The notes under the pieces: model-generated
The model's input: the letters and a program-made list of their open reading frames with translations, nothing else
The model's database searches: none
What the model was told of the DNA's origin: nothing
Assembly: GCA_028717025.1 (NCBI GenBank)
Contig: JAQUOR010000121.1
Location: 1 to 5,526 of the forward strand
Origin: Candidatus Omnitrophota bacterium
GTDB taxonomy: Bacteria > Omnitrophota > Gorgyraeia > Duberdicusellales > 4484-171
DNA length: 5,526 nucleotides
Reading direction: 5' to 3'
Part shown: piece by piece, positions 1-5,526 of the stretch
How the letters are laid out: each line of letters begins with the position of its first letter
How positions within the stretch are numbered: the first letter of the stretch is position 1
Program-made: the position numbers and the translations under genes

Positions 1-1
1 G

Positions 2-2479
2 GCAGGCAATATAAAATCCGGTTTCACGGATTATCTTTTACGTGTTCCCGGAGAATTCGCCACTCCTGAGGAGATAAACTCTGTTATCTTAGGCAAACGT
101 AACGGCAACCTTATTTATTTAAAAGACGTTGCCCGGGTGGAGGATAGTTTTAAAGAAGAAACCCGCATCGTGCGCATCAATCGTAAGCAAGGCCTTATGA
201 TGATGATCCAAAAGCAGACCGGCACTAATACCGTGCAGGTCGCAACCGTCATTAAAAAGAAATTAGAGGGATTAAAGAAAAATCTTCCCAAAGATGTGAA
301 AATGATCACGGTTATGGATTCTTCCAAAGACATTATCACTTCTCTTGATTCACTTACCTCTACGGTCTGGATAGGCGGGGTTCTGGTAATCCTGGTAGTC
401 TGGTTTTTCCTGCGCCAATTTTTGCCCAGTCTCATCATAGCCCTTACCATTCCTTTTTCGCTCCTTATTGCCTTTATTTATCTTTTCCTAAGCGGTAAGA
501 CCATAAATACCATCAGTCTTTCTTCTTTAACTATTGCTATAGGAATGGTCGTGGATAATGCCATTGTCGTTGTGGATAATGTTTATCGCCATTTAGCTAA
601 GGGGGAGCGCCCTCAGGAAGCCTCGATCTTTGGGACGTCTGAAATGTTTTTTGCGATTGCCGCTTCCACCCTTACAACGGTAGTGGTATTTATGCCTATG
701 ATTTTTATTACCGGCGTGGTCGGAATAATGTTTGGGGAACTCGCTATCATTGTAACGGTTACGCTTTTAGCTTCGCTTTTTACCGCGGCGACATTCAGCC
801 CGATGCTTTGCTCTCAATGGATGAGAGCCGTTAATGTACAAGCCGAAAGTAAAAATAAAAAGTTTGGTAGATTTTACCGGCTTTCCGAACATTGGTTCAC
901 CTCCTGGGAAGAATTCTACGCTCGATGTTTGGGCTGGTGTCTTCGGCATAAGAAATTTGTTATCTTTGGGTTTCTGGGGGCATTTATTTTCAGTTTAACG
1001 TTGATCCAATATGTGGGAACCGAATTCATACCTGAAGAGGATTCAGGAGATTTACGCCCCAGTCTAAGCTTAGCCGTAGGTACGCGCGTTGAGGAAACCG
1101 ACAAAGTTGCCGCGAAATTAGAAAATATTATTGAAGAGACCGTGCCTGAAGCGCAATATATGTACGTAAGTAGCGGACAAGCCGCGGGTATGGGCGCGAT
1201 AATGGGAGGCCAATCCGGAAGCCATGTTGTTTCAGGGGGAGCAAAGCTGGTGTCGAAGACAGAAAGAAAACGCTCAGTTAAAGAAGTGGCCCAAGTAATT
1301 AGAAAAAGAATTAAACAAATCCCGGGAATATTAAAAGCAGATATCTCTACAGGAAACCCCATGGGAAGAGTAATTACCGGCATGGGAGGTAAACAGGTCC
1401 AGGTTGAAATTATCGGACACTCTTTTGAAGACACGGATAACTTAGCGCAAAAAATAAAAGAAATCATGGAAAAAATACCCGGAACAATAGATACAAGCAT
1501 TTCTCGTGACTTGAACCGTCCGGAATTAAAATTAGAAGTCTATCGGGAAAAGGCATCGGCTTTAGGCTTAAATATGCGTACTATTGCCGATAGCGTCAAA
1601 ACTTTTGTTGAGGGTGCAACTGCTACTCGATATCGCGAGAAAGGAGAAACCTACGATATATACGTGCGTCTTGAAGAACGGTTCCGCACCAAACCCGAGG
1701 ATGTGGAAAACCTCTCTATAGTTTCTCCTTATACGGGAAAACTGATCAAATTAAGCACCGTTGCCAAGGTTTATGAGACCACTGGCCCGATTGAGATTGA
1801 GCGTAAGAACCGTGAAAGAGTGCTTAGGGTTGAATGTAACACATACAAGCGGTCAATGGGAGATGTTATCGAAGACTTAAAGAAGCGCTTAAAGACCATA
1901 ACCATACCTTCGGATATCGTAATAAATTTTGGCGGCGAGGCAGAAGAACAGGGAAAGGCGTTTAAGGATCTACTTCTTTTGCTGGCTCTGGGTATTATTT
2001 TGGTTTATATGGTTATGGCCGCGCAATTTGAATCTTTATTGGATCCTTTTATTGTTATGTTTTCTATTCCCTTTACCTTTACCGGAGTTATTTTGGGATT
2101 TATCTTAACCGGTACAACTCTAAGTATTATAACTTTCTTAGGTTTGGTCATGCTTATAGGTATAGTCGTTAATAATGCCATAGTTCTGATTAGCTATATA
2201 AATATACTGCGTGCGAGAGGAATGTCGATGATGGAAGCCGTAACTATCGGAGGAAAGGAGAGGCTGCGGCCGGTATTGATGACTACGATTACTACTTTGG
2301 CGGGCCTGCTTCCTTTAGCTCTTTCAACAGGCGAGGGTTCGGAGATCTGGCAGCCCTTAGGTATTACCATGCTGGGAGGGCTCAGCCTCTCAACGCTGAT
2401 CACCATGCTTTTTGTGCCTACGTTGTATGCGGTGTTTGAGGCCAGAGTTAAAAAGAACGGAGGCAAGAAGAAATCATGA
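2..2479 (+). CDS. RND-family efflux transporter, HAE-1/AcrB-like, 5'-truncated by the window edge
   Basis: This is an inner-membrane proton-driven pump subunit that would work with a periplasmic adaptor and an outer-membrane channel. The frame is open from base 2, giving 825 visible residues; roughly the first 210-220 (TM1 and the first periplasmic porter part) lie upstream. Visible: the end of the N-terminal porter domain (LKDVARVED at about 41-49), TM2-TM6 (about 121-267), TM7 (about 318-336), the second periplasmic loop (337-652), and TM8-TM12 (653-811). TM4 carries GMVVDNAIVVVDN, so the proton-relay Asp equal to AcrB D407 is kept (residue 185) but D408 is Asn. TM10 carries GIVVNNAIVLISY, so the AcrB K940 position is Asn (residue 724). 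From family knowledge this pattern is common in SwrC-like HAE-1 pumps and differs from heavy-metal (CusA) pumps. The substrate cannot be told. The stop overlaps the next start (ATGA). Confidence 0.95.
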   Translation, partial: AGNIKSGFTDYLLRVPGEFATPEEINSVILGKRNGNLIYLKDVARVEDSFKEETRIVRINRKQGLMMMIQKQTGTNTVQVATVIKKKLEGLKKNLPKDVKMITVMDSSKDIITSLDSLTSTVWIGGVLVILVVWFFLRQFLPSLIIALTIPFSLLIAFIYLFLSGKTINTISLSSLTIAIGMVVDNAIVVVDNVYRHLAKGERPQEASIFGTSEMFFAIAASTLTTVVVFMPMIFITGVVGIMFGELAIIVTVTLLASLFTAATFSPMLCSQWMRAVNVQAESKNKKFGRFYRLSEHWFTSWEEFYARCLGWCLRHKKFVIFGFLGAFIFSLTLIQYVGTEFIPEEDSGDLRPSLSLAVGTRVEETDKVAAKLENIIEETVPEAQYMYVSSGQAAGMGAIMGGQSGSHVVSGGAKLVSKTERKRSVKEVAQVIRKRIKQIPGILKADISTGNPMGRVITGMGGKQVQVEIIGHSFEDTDNLAQKIKEIMEKIPGTIDTSISRDLNRPELKLEVYREKASALGLNMRTIADSVKTFVEGATATRYREKGETYDIYVRLEERFRTKPEDVENLSIVSPYTGKLIKLSTVAKVYETTGPIEIERKNRERVLRVECNTYKRSMGDVIEDLKKRLKTITIPSDIVINFGGEAEEQGKAFKDLLLLLALGIILVYMVMAAQFESLLDPFIVMFSIPFTFTGVILGFILTGTTLSIITFLGLVMLIGIVVNNAIVLISYINILRARGMSMMEAVTIGGKERLRPVLMTTITTLAGLLPLALSTGEGSEIWQPLGITMLGGLSLSTLITMLFVPTLYAVFEARVKKNGGKKKS

Positions 2480-2769
2480 AGATGGTGATGATTGCTTATA
2501 ATGAAGCTATTGATGACGAAGTAATGGAAGTCTTGGAGAATTGTACCTTGGACAATTACACTAAGATAAAAGGTGCTTTTGGTAAAGGTAAAACCAGCGG
2601 CACGCATTTGGGCGATGACATCTGGCCCGGAAGGAACAATGTTTTATATGCGGCGTGCGAAGACCGTGACGCAAAACAACTCCTGACCTGCGTGAAAGAA
2701 TTACGCAAGAAATTGGGTAAAGAAGGCGTTAAAGCTTTTGTGTGGGATTTGGAAGAAGCAACAGAATAA
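2476..2769 (+). CDS. Small PII-like (GlnB-fold) protein coupled to the RND pump
   Basis: This 97-residue soluble protein shows the beta-alpha-beta-beta-alpha-beta order of the PII superfamily: strand 2-8 (KMVMIAY), helix 13-22, strand 28-36 (NYTKIKGAF), a short Gly-rich T-loop-like stretch at 36-53 (GKGKTSGTHLGDDIWPGRNN), strand 55-61, helix 65-83 and strand 85-91 (VKAFVWD). The loop is shorter than in GlnB and lacks its uridylylated Tyr, so classical nitrogen control is unlikely. H44, D47, D48 and C23, C61, C72 could bind metal or sense redox; this is inference. The ATG overlaps the pump stop (ATGA). GGAGG at 2459-2463 lies 12 nt upstream, which favours this ATG over the in-frame ones at 2482 and 2488. 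PII-like proteins next to RND pumps (PII-NG/DUF3240 beside metal pumps) are a known theme, and a role as ligand sensor or modulator of the pump is inferred. The fold call rests on pattern, not on a search. Confidence 0.75.
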   Translation: MKMVMIAYNEAIDDEVMEVLENCTLDNYTKIKGAFGKGKTSGTHLGDDIWPGRNNVLYAACEDRDAKQLLTCVKELRKKLGKEGVKAFVWDLEEATE

Positions 2770-2783
2770 AACCGCTACCAGCA

Positions 2784-2808
2784 GGCCAGAGGGCCGTGGT
2801 TTGGTTTC
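2784..2808 (+). repeat. Dyad-forming direct repeat, copy 1 (25 bp)
   Basis: A 25-bp unit beginning GGCCAGAGGGCC and ending TTGGTTTC, identical to the copy at 2826-2850 (42 bp start to start, 17-bp spacer). Its part from 2792 folds with downstream bases into a hairpin: GGCCGTGGTTTGG (2792-2804), a 10-nt loop, then CCAAAGCCACCGGCC (2815-2829), paired fully apart from two bulged bases. The 3' arm borrows the first bases of copy 2. It looks like a REP-type interspersed palindromic repeat. No T-run follows, so it is not a standard terminator. Confidence 0.85.
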
Positions 2809-2865
2809 CTATTGCCAAAGCCACCGGCCAGAGGGCCGTGGTTTGGTTTCAACCAAGCCGAGGCC
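2792..2865 (+). other. Two consecutive hairpins, REP/REPIN-like intergenic structure
   Basis: Hairpin 1 (2792-2829) and hairpin 2 (2834-2865) stand four bases apart and start 23 bp after the PII-like stop codon. In a transcript they would make two GC-rich stem-loops at the 3' end of the pump operon. From general knowledge of REP elements, such structures can shield mRNA from 3' exonucleases or mark mobile repeat families; which applies here is not shown by the sequence. Confidence 0.65.
2826..2850 (+). repeat. Dyad-forming direct repeat, copy 2 (25 bp)
   Basis: An exact second copy of the 25-bp unit. From 2834 it forms its own imperfect 32-bp palindrome (2834-2865): GGCC pairs with GGCC at the base, and TTGGTT pairs with AACCAA at the tip, with one mismatch and two G-U pairs between. 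An alternative partner also exists: TTTGGTTTC (2842-2850) can pair with GAAACTAAA (2876-2884) with one G-U, so two exclusive folds are possible. The copies differ in their flanks, which suggests a repeat family rather than a recent simple duplication of a larger block. Confidence 0.85.
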
Positions 2866-2932
2866 GTCATCCTTAGAAACTAAATTAGTCTTGTCGAATA
2901 CTTCGAGAGCGTTGAAATAATCACAATATTTG

Positions 2933-2994
2933 CCACATACGTTTTTTACAAGGGTTTTTCAAGGAGCCAACAAGCTTCGATGTGGGTTTTTTTT
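2933..2994 (+). terminator. Probable intrinsic terminator with a long loop
   Basis: CCACATACG (2933-2941) pairs with CGATGTGG (2978-2985) as an 8-bp stem with one bulged A, followed directly by G and eight T (2987-2994). The 36-nt loop is long for a terminator but may close further through GGTT (2953-2956) with AGCC (2965-2968). It sits after the pump/PII-like pair and just before the promoter of the next operon, which fits transcript termination. It could also be the end of a small regulatory RNA. Confidence 0.5.
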
Positions 2995-3022
2995 GTAAAA
3001 TTTCGCTTTTTTAGTGTATAAT
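2993..3022 (+). promoter_or_regulatory. Predicted sigma70-type promoter for the barrel/FecR operon
   Basis: A perfect -10 hexamer TATAAT lies at 3017-3022, with a TTGTAA -35 candidate (4 of 6 match to TTGACA) at 2993-2998 and an 18-bp spacer. The region is very AT-rich. Transcription would start near 3029-3030, leaving a leader of about 65 nt before the ATG at 3097. The -35 overlaps the last two bases of the upstream terminator T-run. Confidence 0.55.
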
Positions 3023-3070
3023 ATATATTAGTTTTTAAAAATTTTATATAGAGTAAGTAAGTACCTGAAA

Positions 3071-3078
3071 GGGAGGAG
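3071..3078 (+). promoter_or_regulatory. Strong Shine-Dalgarno, oddly far from the first ATG
   Basis: GGGAGGAG is a near-ideal ribosome binding site, but its GGAGG core (3072-3076) ends 20 nt before the ATG at 3097, too far for normal use. An in-frame ATC at 3085 lies 8 nt after the core, exactly the gap seen between AGGAG (4622-4626) and the ATG of the next gene. No ATG, GTG or TTG is in frame between the site and 3097, and an in-frame TAA stands at 3058. Confidence 0.6.
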
Positions 3079-3096
3079 CCAGTTATCAAAAGCTCA

Positions 3097-4605
3097 ATGT
3101 CCGCTTATCTAAAAAATTTTTTAGCGAGTATCCTTTCTTTTACCTTTCTTGTTTTCTTCCCTTCAAACGCTTTCGCGCAAGAAATCGACAAAGCCCTCTG
3201 GTTGTTCCAGCACGAAAATTATGAAGAAGCGCTGCCGCTTTTCCAGGAGCTGCGCGCGCAAGATCCGCAGTCAGCCCAGACGGCTTTTTATCTGGGGCTT
3301 ACCTATAAAAAGCTGCAGGATTATTTAGCTGCTATTCCTGAGTTGGAGGCGGCTGCAACGTTGCAACCCCCAGCAAAAAATGCCCTTATCGAACTGATCG
3401 ATCTGCTTTATCAATGCGACAAAATCAATGAGGCAAAACTTCTGCTTGCGCGCGCAAAGCAAGAGTCAGATGCTCCGGCTCAAGTCGCTTTTTTAAACGG
3501 CCTGGTGCTGTTAAAAGAAGGAAAGGATATCCCTGCGGCATTACAATCCTTTGAAACCGCAGAGCGGTTAGACCCAGCGCTTACCAAAATCGTAGAATAT
3601 CAAAAAGCAATCGCCCATATACAGTTAAAGAATTACACGGTAGCCAAAAATACCTTTCAGGGTATCGTCACTCAAGGTCCCGGCTCGGACCTGGCGCGTT
3701 TCGCCGATGAATACATCGAGGAACTCACCCGCCGGGAAGAAAGCGCCAAGCCCTTTCATGGGTCTGTCGGCTACGCTATACAATATGACGATAACGTTAC
3801 CGCCCGGCCCCTGGATGATGCGTTTGTCTCTGACGCGGATAAAAAGAAAGATTGGCGTCATGTCTTTACAACCTACGGTGATTACATCGGTAAAGTCACA
3901 GAGAGACTCAGCATAAAAACGGGTTATTCCTTTTACCGCACCAAATATAATGAGCAAGGTTTTTACGATCTTCTCAGCGTCAGCGTCCCCGTGCAACCCA
4001 TTATTGCGTTTGAAAAAGCAGCGGTCAGTTTTCCCCTGCAGTATAGCTATACCACTGTTGATGACAGAACGTATCTTAAGACTATCAGCGCCGGCAATAC
4101 CAACAATATCATGCTGCGGCAGGACACTATGCTCCAGACGCAACTGCAGTTTAATCACAAAGATTATGACTGGGCAGTTTTAAATCCCGACGACAACCGC
4201 TGCGGCGACGAATACCTTTTCGCTCTGGGAGGTTATCGTTTCTTCGGCCGCAAACTTGACGGGTTTTTTAATTTACGCTACGCTCTCAATTATGAAGATA
4301 CCAAAGGCAGCAATTGGGGGTACCTCGGAAATCGTGCAACCATAACAGCCGTTATCCCGTTGAACAAAAAACTGCGCTGGAACTTTGTCGCCGACTATTG
4401 CAATAAGGCGTTCAGAAAAGACAATACCACGTACAACCAAAAGCGCCGTGACAATATATATACGGTGTCCAATCTCCTGGCCTATAGGATATTCGAAAAC
4501 ACTGAGTTGCAGCTGGAACACATATGGATATATGATGATTCAAGTATCGGAGCATATAAATACCGTAAAAACGTATTTGGCCTGGGCGTCAAATATACAT
4601 TCTAA
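3097..4605 (+). CDS. Secreted TPR-repeat protein with C-terminal outer-membrane beta-barrel
   Basis: 502 residues. A Sec signal peptide covers 1-27 (hydrophobic core about 8-22, cleavage at AFA|QE). Residues 31-215 are helical TPR-like repeats of about 34 residues: about 31-64 (NYEEALPLFQELRAQDP core), 62-93, 95-124, 128-161 (AALQSFETAERLDP) and 163-196. From 221 the character changes to alternating polar/aromatic strands, starting GSVGYAIQYDDNV and ending GLGVKYTF. The terminal Phe and aromatic pattern are the usual sorting signal for BAM-inserted barrels. The layout resembles TPR-barrel exporters and scaffolds such as Slam or polysaccharide-secretion porins, but no specific family is claimed. 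Inferred role: an outer-membrane channel or anchor with periplasmic TPRs binding a partner. It has its own promoter upstream, and a FecR-domain gene follows after 29 bp. The start is uncertain: the Shine-Dalgarno suits ATC at 3085 better, which would add four residues including a Lys. Confidence 0.85.
   Translation: MSAYLKNFLASILSFTFLVFFPSNAFAQEIDKALWLFQHENYEEALPLFQELRAQDPQSAQTAFYLGLTYKKLQDYLAAIPELEAAATLQPPAKNALIELIDLLYQCDKINEAKLLLARAKQESDAPAQVAFLNGLVLLKEGKDIPAALQSFETAERLDPALTKIVEYQKAIAHIQLKNYTVAKNTFQGIVTQGPGSDLARFADEYIEELTRREESAKPFHGSVGYAIQYDDNVTARPLDDAFVSDADKKKDWRHVFTTYGDYIGKVTERLSIKTGYSFYRTKYNEQGFYDLLSVSVPVQPIIAFEKAAVSFPLQYSYTTVDDRTYLKTISAGNTNNIMLRQDTMLQTQLQFNHKDYDWAVLNPDDNRCGDEYLFALGGYRFFGRKLDGFFNLRYALNYEDTKGSNWGYLGNRATITAVIPLNKKLRWNFVADYCNKAFRKDNTTYNQKRRDNIYTVSNLLAYRIFENTELQLEHIWIYDDSSIGAYKYRKNVFGLGVKYTF
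3109..3124. repeat. Perfect 16-bp AT-rich palindrome in the signal-peptide codons
   Basis: CTAAAAAATTTTTTAG is a perfect inverted repeat 12 bp after the first ATG of the barrel gene. It contains an A6T6 tract, which tends to bend DNA, and could fold weakly in mRNA near the start. It codes for part of YLKNFLAS, so coding composition may be enough to explain it. Confidence 0.5.
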
Positions 4606-4634
4606 ATATCTTTATTAGCAAAGGAGATAACCTT

Positions 4635-5526
4635 ATGAAAAAATTCTTAATAACAGGCAGCGCGGTATTGATGCTTACGTTTTTTTGTAGCCCTGTAGTC
4701 TTGGCCCAATCGCCCATTGGGACGGTTACGTATCTTGAGGGAGTCGGAGACATCACCAGGAACGATCAGGGACCGGTGAGCCTTAAGGAAAACGATGAAG
4801 TATTCGTAAGCGACCGGATCCGGACAAAAAGTTATTCCAAGGCACAGATCACCTTTGCTGATAAAAGCGTGCTCAAGCTTGCCCCCGGCTCCTGCGTAAC
4901 GATTGAAGAATTCAAAATGTCCGGCGGTCAGAAGAGAGAGTTTGCGCGCTGTAAGCTTAGCCGGGGAAAACTGGAAGCAATTGTCTCTAAGACCGGCAGG
5001 CCCGAGACATTTGTCATCGATACCCCCAACGCCAAAGGCGCGGTCAAAGGGTCTGATATCTTTGTCTCATATCTGGGAGGGAGGACCGGGATATTCGTCA
5101 AAGAAGGCGCCCTTTCAGTATGGAATCCGGCACTTCCGGATACAAAAGCTACGATTGTAAAAGGTAACTGCGCATTTGTGCCTTTTAATGAAGCTCCCGG
5201 TGGAGAGCGTAGCATACTGGACACTGAGATGCTTATTCACAAGAGGGATGTGGAACATGCTTTGGTAAAAAAATGGATCCCCTCAAAAGGGTCTTTTAAA
5301 ATGAACGCCGTTATCGTCGCGGTTTCCGGGACAGTACGCATATATAAGAAGGAAGCTTTAGACTGGAAGGATGCCGCAATGGATGAAGTCTTTATGGAGG
5401 GAGATATCCTGCAAACCGCAATTGACGGGCAAGTCTCCGTGCGTCTTAATAACGGCAACGTTTTGTTTGTTGCGGGTAATACTGAATTAAGCGTTACCAC
5501 ATTACGCTATGATTCGAAATCCGGCA
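4635..5526 (+). CDS. Secreted protein with two FecR-like domains, 3'-truncated by the window edge
   Basis: The frame is open from the ATG at 4635 to the window end, giving 297 visible residues. AAGGAG (4621-4626) is well spaced for this start. Residues 1-24 are a Sec signal peptide (MKKFLITG..., cleavage at VLA|QS); Cys18 lacks a proper lipobox. Domain 1, about 28-165, has FecR hallmarks: GTVTYLEGVGDI, DRIRTKSYSKAQITFADKS, APGSCVTIEE, then FVIDTPNAKGAVKGSDIFV at about 126-144, matching the family's TP...vrGT.f.V end. Domain 2 begins near 226 with VIVAVSGTVRIY and repeats the pattern (DEVFMEGDILQTAIDGQVSVRL, then NGNVLFVAGNTELSV) before the edge. Classical FecR is an anti-sigma regulator with a cytoplasmic tail and one TM helix. 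Here there is a cleavable signal and no such N-terminus, so this is not ferric-citrate signalling. It is probably a periplasmic or surface structural/sensing protein working with the barrel protein encoded 29 bp upstream. Confidence 0.88.
   Translation, partial: MKKFLITGSAVLMLTFFCSPVVLAQSPIGTVTYLEGVGDITRNDQGPVSLKENDEVFVSDRIRTKSYSKAQITFADKSVLKLAPGSCVTIEEFKMSGGQKREFARCKLSRGKLEAIVSKTGRPETFVIDTPNAKGAVKGSDIFVSYLGGRTGIFVKEGALSVWNPALPDTKATIVKGNCAFVPFNEAPGGERSILDTEMLIHKRDVEHALVKKWIPSKGSFKMNAVIVAVSGTVRIYKKEALDWKDAAMDEVFMEGDILQTAIDGQVSVRLNNGNVLFVAGNTELSVTTLRYDSKSG

Noticed and set aside
916..1500. 194-codon minus-strand open frame inside the RND gene
   Set aside because: It lies wholly antisense to a clear RND coding region and shows no recognisable domain, so it is a shadow frame.
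2784..2850. Two repeats with a spacer, CRISPR-like
   Set aside because: There are only two units, the 17-bp spacer is short, the spacer bases take part in hairpin 1, and no cas gene is near.
2738..2920. 60-codon + strand open frame overlapping the end of the PII-like gene
   Set aside because: It starts inside another gene in a different frame, has no ribosome site, and its sequence is just the translation of the dyad repeats. It is treated as repeat DNA.
2809..2960. Minus-strand open frame ending in ETKPRPSGRWLWQ
   Set aside because: It has no plausible ribosome site, is short, and its 3' part is the complement of the palindromic repeats. There is no support for a gene.
3030..3096. Riboswitch in the leader of the barrel gene
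   Set aside because: The roughly 65-nt leader is AT-rich, has no conserved riboswitch core that could be recognised, and shows no stable aptamer-like fold.
3625..4158. 177-codon minus-strand open frame inside the barrel gene
   Set aside because: It is antisense to a protein with a coherent signal peptide, TPR and barrel organisation, and has no features of its own.
4686..4691. Lipoprotein lipobox at Cys18 of the FecR protein
   Set aside because: The residues before Cys are T-F-F, not a [LVI]-[AST]-[GA] lipobox, and a good signal peptidase I site (VLA|Q) follows.

Overview
The window reads as chromosomal DNA of a Gram-negative (double-membrane) bacterium. Four protein genes on the + strand support this: an inner-membrane RND efflux pump, a secreted TPR/beta-barrel protein that ends in an outer-membrane type C-terminal Phe, and a secreted FecR-domain protein. 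Base composition is moderate and gene packing is tight. The lineage cannot be fixed from sequence alone. A candidate phylum of the PVC/Omnitrophota kind is a guess, not a result.

Layout. (1) About 2-2479 is the C-terminal four fifths of an RND (HAE-1/AcrB-like) transporter gene whose start lies outside the window. (2) 2476-2769 is a small protein with a PII-like fold pattern, joined to the pump gene by an ATGA stop/start overlap, so the two form a translationally coupled pair. (3) 2770-3096 has no convincing gene. It holds a tandem pair of 25-bp repeats, each forming a hairpin arm (2784-2865), then a long-loop stem followed by eight T (2933-2994, probable terminator), then a sigma70-like promoter (2993-3022). 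(4) 3097-4605 encodes a TPR plus beta-barrel outer-membrane protein. (5) 4635 to the window end encodes a secreted protein with two FecR-like domains, cut off by the window edge. Genes 4 and 5 are 29 bp apart and probably form one operon from the promoter near 3020.

How they may work together. The pump and PII-like protein look like an export unit with its own small sensor or modulator. The TPR-barrel and FecR genes look like an envelope unit: a channel or scaffold in the outer membrane with periplasmic TPRs, and a periplasmic or surface FecR partner. The points most worth following are the dyad repeats, the PII-like/RND coupling, the tandem FecR protein paired with the barrel, and the poorly placed start of the barrel gene, where the Shine-Dalgarno fits an AUC codon better than the first AUG.
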